From an uncultured Lachnospiraceae bacterium (GTDB lineage Bacteria; Bacillota; Clostridia; Lachnospirales; Lachnospiraceae), in the NCBI GenBank assembly GCA_910578405.1, contig CAJTQO010000047.1, positions 2,996-26,056 on the forward strand: a DNA stretch of 23,061 nt. Reading direction: 5' to 3'. Each line of letters begins with the position of its first letter. Position 1 is the stretch's first letter. Positions 22,133 through 23,061 of this stretch are shown piece by piece. The notes under the pieces were generated by a model. That model did not search any database and was not told where the DNA came from. It worked only from the letters and a program-made list of their open reading frames with translations. The position numbers were made by a program, and so were the translations under genes.

Positions 22133-23061
22133 CTATGTGCTGCGCCGGAATGCCAAAGGGGTGGTTCCGGCATATCTTTTGAATAGGTAAATAAAGTGGT
22201 TGGTATTTTCAATGCCTATCTGGCTTCCGATTTCATGAATGCGGAGGTCTGTGTTTAACAGCAGGCTTTTGGCGGCTTCCATCCGCCGTTCGTTCACATA
22301 TTGCAGGGGAGGCAGACCAAAGTGATGGTGGAATTCCCTGCAGAGCCGGTATTTGCTGACGGAATATTGTTCGGCCAGACGGTCTAGGGTATAACTGGTT
22401 TGATATTGTAAGTCAAAGGCTTCTTTTATTTGCGCCAAATAGGGAGGGATTTTCTCTTGTTCTTGGTTGGAAGCCATGCCTTCTAACAGGAAATCCGTGA
22501 GAATGTCGGTAAGGAGCTTATGGTCGGCCAATTTATTTTTCACAGGCTCCGTTGTCTTGTTTTCTTCCAGGCTGTGGAGGCTGCGGAGAATGGGAGAGTG
22601 CGTAGGGAGCGTATGCAATGGGATTTGGCCGGGGGGCAGACAGCGGTAATAAAAGTCCAGCGGGGTTCCTTCCAGAAAAAAAACGGTGTAGCGCCAGGGG
22701 GAAACGGAGGTTTCCACTTCAAAAGGAGCGCTGCAGTTTAGAAAAAGGAGGGAGCGGGGAGACAACAGGCAGGTATGCCCGGCAAAGGTTAGTTTCCCGC
22801 ATCCCTTGTGTGTGTAGAGGAGCAGATAGCAGTTTAGCGGCTTTAAGGAGAAATGGTAGGGGAAAGCGGCTTGCACCTGACCGCCGGAACGGATGGAAAT
22901 TAGGCAGGGACGGGTATCCTGGTTTAGGCCGTATGGAGTGCCGAAGAAGATGGCGGGAGAAAGTTTGGGGGACAGGCGGGGTGGGGCTGCGAAAAACAGG
23001 GAAAAATCTTGGGTGTGGATGGGCGTTTGGGAGGGGCTGGATGTCTGGAAGGGGAATGGAT
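22133..23061 (-). CDS. AraC-family transcriptional regulator, 5' end beyond the window
   Basis: The last 100 residues or so form the AraC DNA-binding domain with two helix-turn-helix units (SYTLDRLAEQYSVSKYRLCR, then LRIHEIGSQIGIENTNHF followed by IYLFKRYAGTTPLAFR). The preceding part looks like a small cupin-type ligand domain (CYLLLYTHKGCGKLTFAG). A GTG at 22876 could be taken as a start, but the frame stays open without a stop for a further 61 codons to the window edge. The extra sequence (FFGTPYGLNQDTRPCLISIR and before) resembles the usual lead-in to the AraC cupin domain. I therefore treat the gene as truncated by the window. Its target is unknown; AraC proteins of this type often control sugar use genes. 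Confidence 0.88.
   Translation of the reverse strand, partial: PFPFQTSSPSQTPIHTQDFSLFFAAPPRLSPKLSPAIFFGTPYGLNQDTRPCLISIRSGGQVQAAFPYHFSLKPLNCYLLLYTHKGCGKLTFAGHTCLLSPRSLLFLNCSAPFEVETSVSPWRYTVFFLEGTPLDFYYRCLPPGQIPLHTLPTHSPILRSLHSLEENKTTEPVKNKLADHKLLTDILTDFLLEGMASNQEQEKIPPYLAQIKEAFDLQYQTSYTLDRLAEQYSVSKYRLCREFHHHFGLPPLQYVNERRMEAAKSLLLNTDLRIHEIGSQIGIENTNHFIYLFKRYAGTTPLAFRRST

Overview
The window looks like chromosome from an anaerobic, low-to-mid GC Firmicute, most likely a Lachnospiraceae-type Clostridium relative. The reasons are strong GGAGG-type ribosome sites, a purine-rich coding strand, Clostridia-like Lgt, GlpK, LacI and DUF1667 proteins, and a biotin operon with a Firmicute-type BirA operator. 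The taxon is inferred from protein style, not from a marker gene. No tRNA, rRNA, CRISPR array or insertion sequence was seen, and no gap between genes exceeds about 220 bases.

Layout, left to right. (1) 37-4054, plus strand: a phosphorelay set made of a free Hpt protein, a receiver/HD-GYP response regulator and a membrane hybrid histidine kinase with two receivers. Its likely output is cyclic-di-GMP breakdown. (2) 4197-4967: lgt, preceded by a strong hairpin whose 5' arm could also pair with the lgt ribosome site. (3) 5027-8828: a biotin unit, bioY-bioB-bioD-bioA. It is driven by a promoter buried in a perfect BirA-type palindrome and closed by a terminator. It can make biotin from 7-keto-8-aminopelargonate (KAPA) or salvage it, but no gene for earlier steps is present here. 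(4) 8886-18128: a consensus promoter followed by a long co-directional unit: GlpA-like dehydrogenase with a BFD-type Fe-S domain, a second FAD oxidoreductase, a DUF1667 Fe-S protein, glycerol kinase, a Nudix hydrolase, a GH36 alpha-galactosidase and a LacI regulator. It ends at a two-way terminator. The set suggests uptake and oxidation of glycerol, possibly including glycerol freed from galactosides.

(5) 18136-21110, minus strand: the most unusual part. A secreted VIT plus von Willebrand A protein with a C-terminal sorting tail (short motif, membrane segment, basic end) overlaps by 4 bases an exosortase of the XrtK type with its Cys-Arg-His residues intact. This is a dedicated transpeptidase/substrate pair in an apparently Gram-positive genome. 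Upstream of the pair lie a hairpin-rich leader and six 11-bp tandem repeats in exact helical register. (6) 21315-23061, minus strand: an MgtC/SapB-family membrane protein and an AraC-family regulator whose reading frame runs off the right edge.

Several gene starts are set here from ribosome sites and differ from the longest possible reading frame: lgt, bioY, bioB, the second FAD oxidoreductase, the DUF1667 gene, lacI, xrtK and the VIT gene. All family names come from motif recognition by eye; no database search was run.
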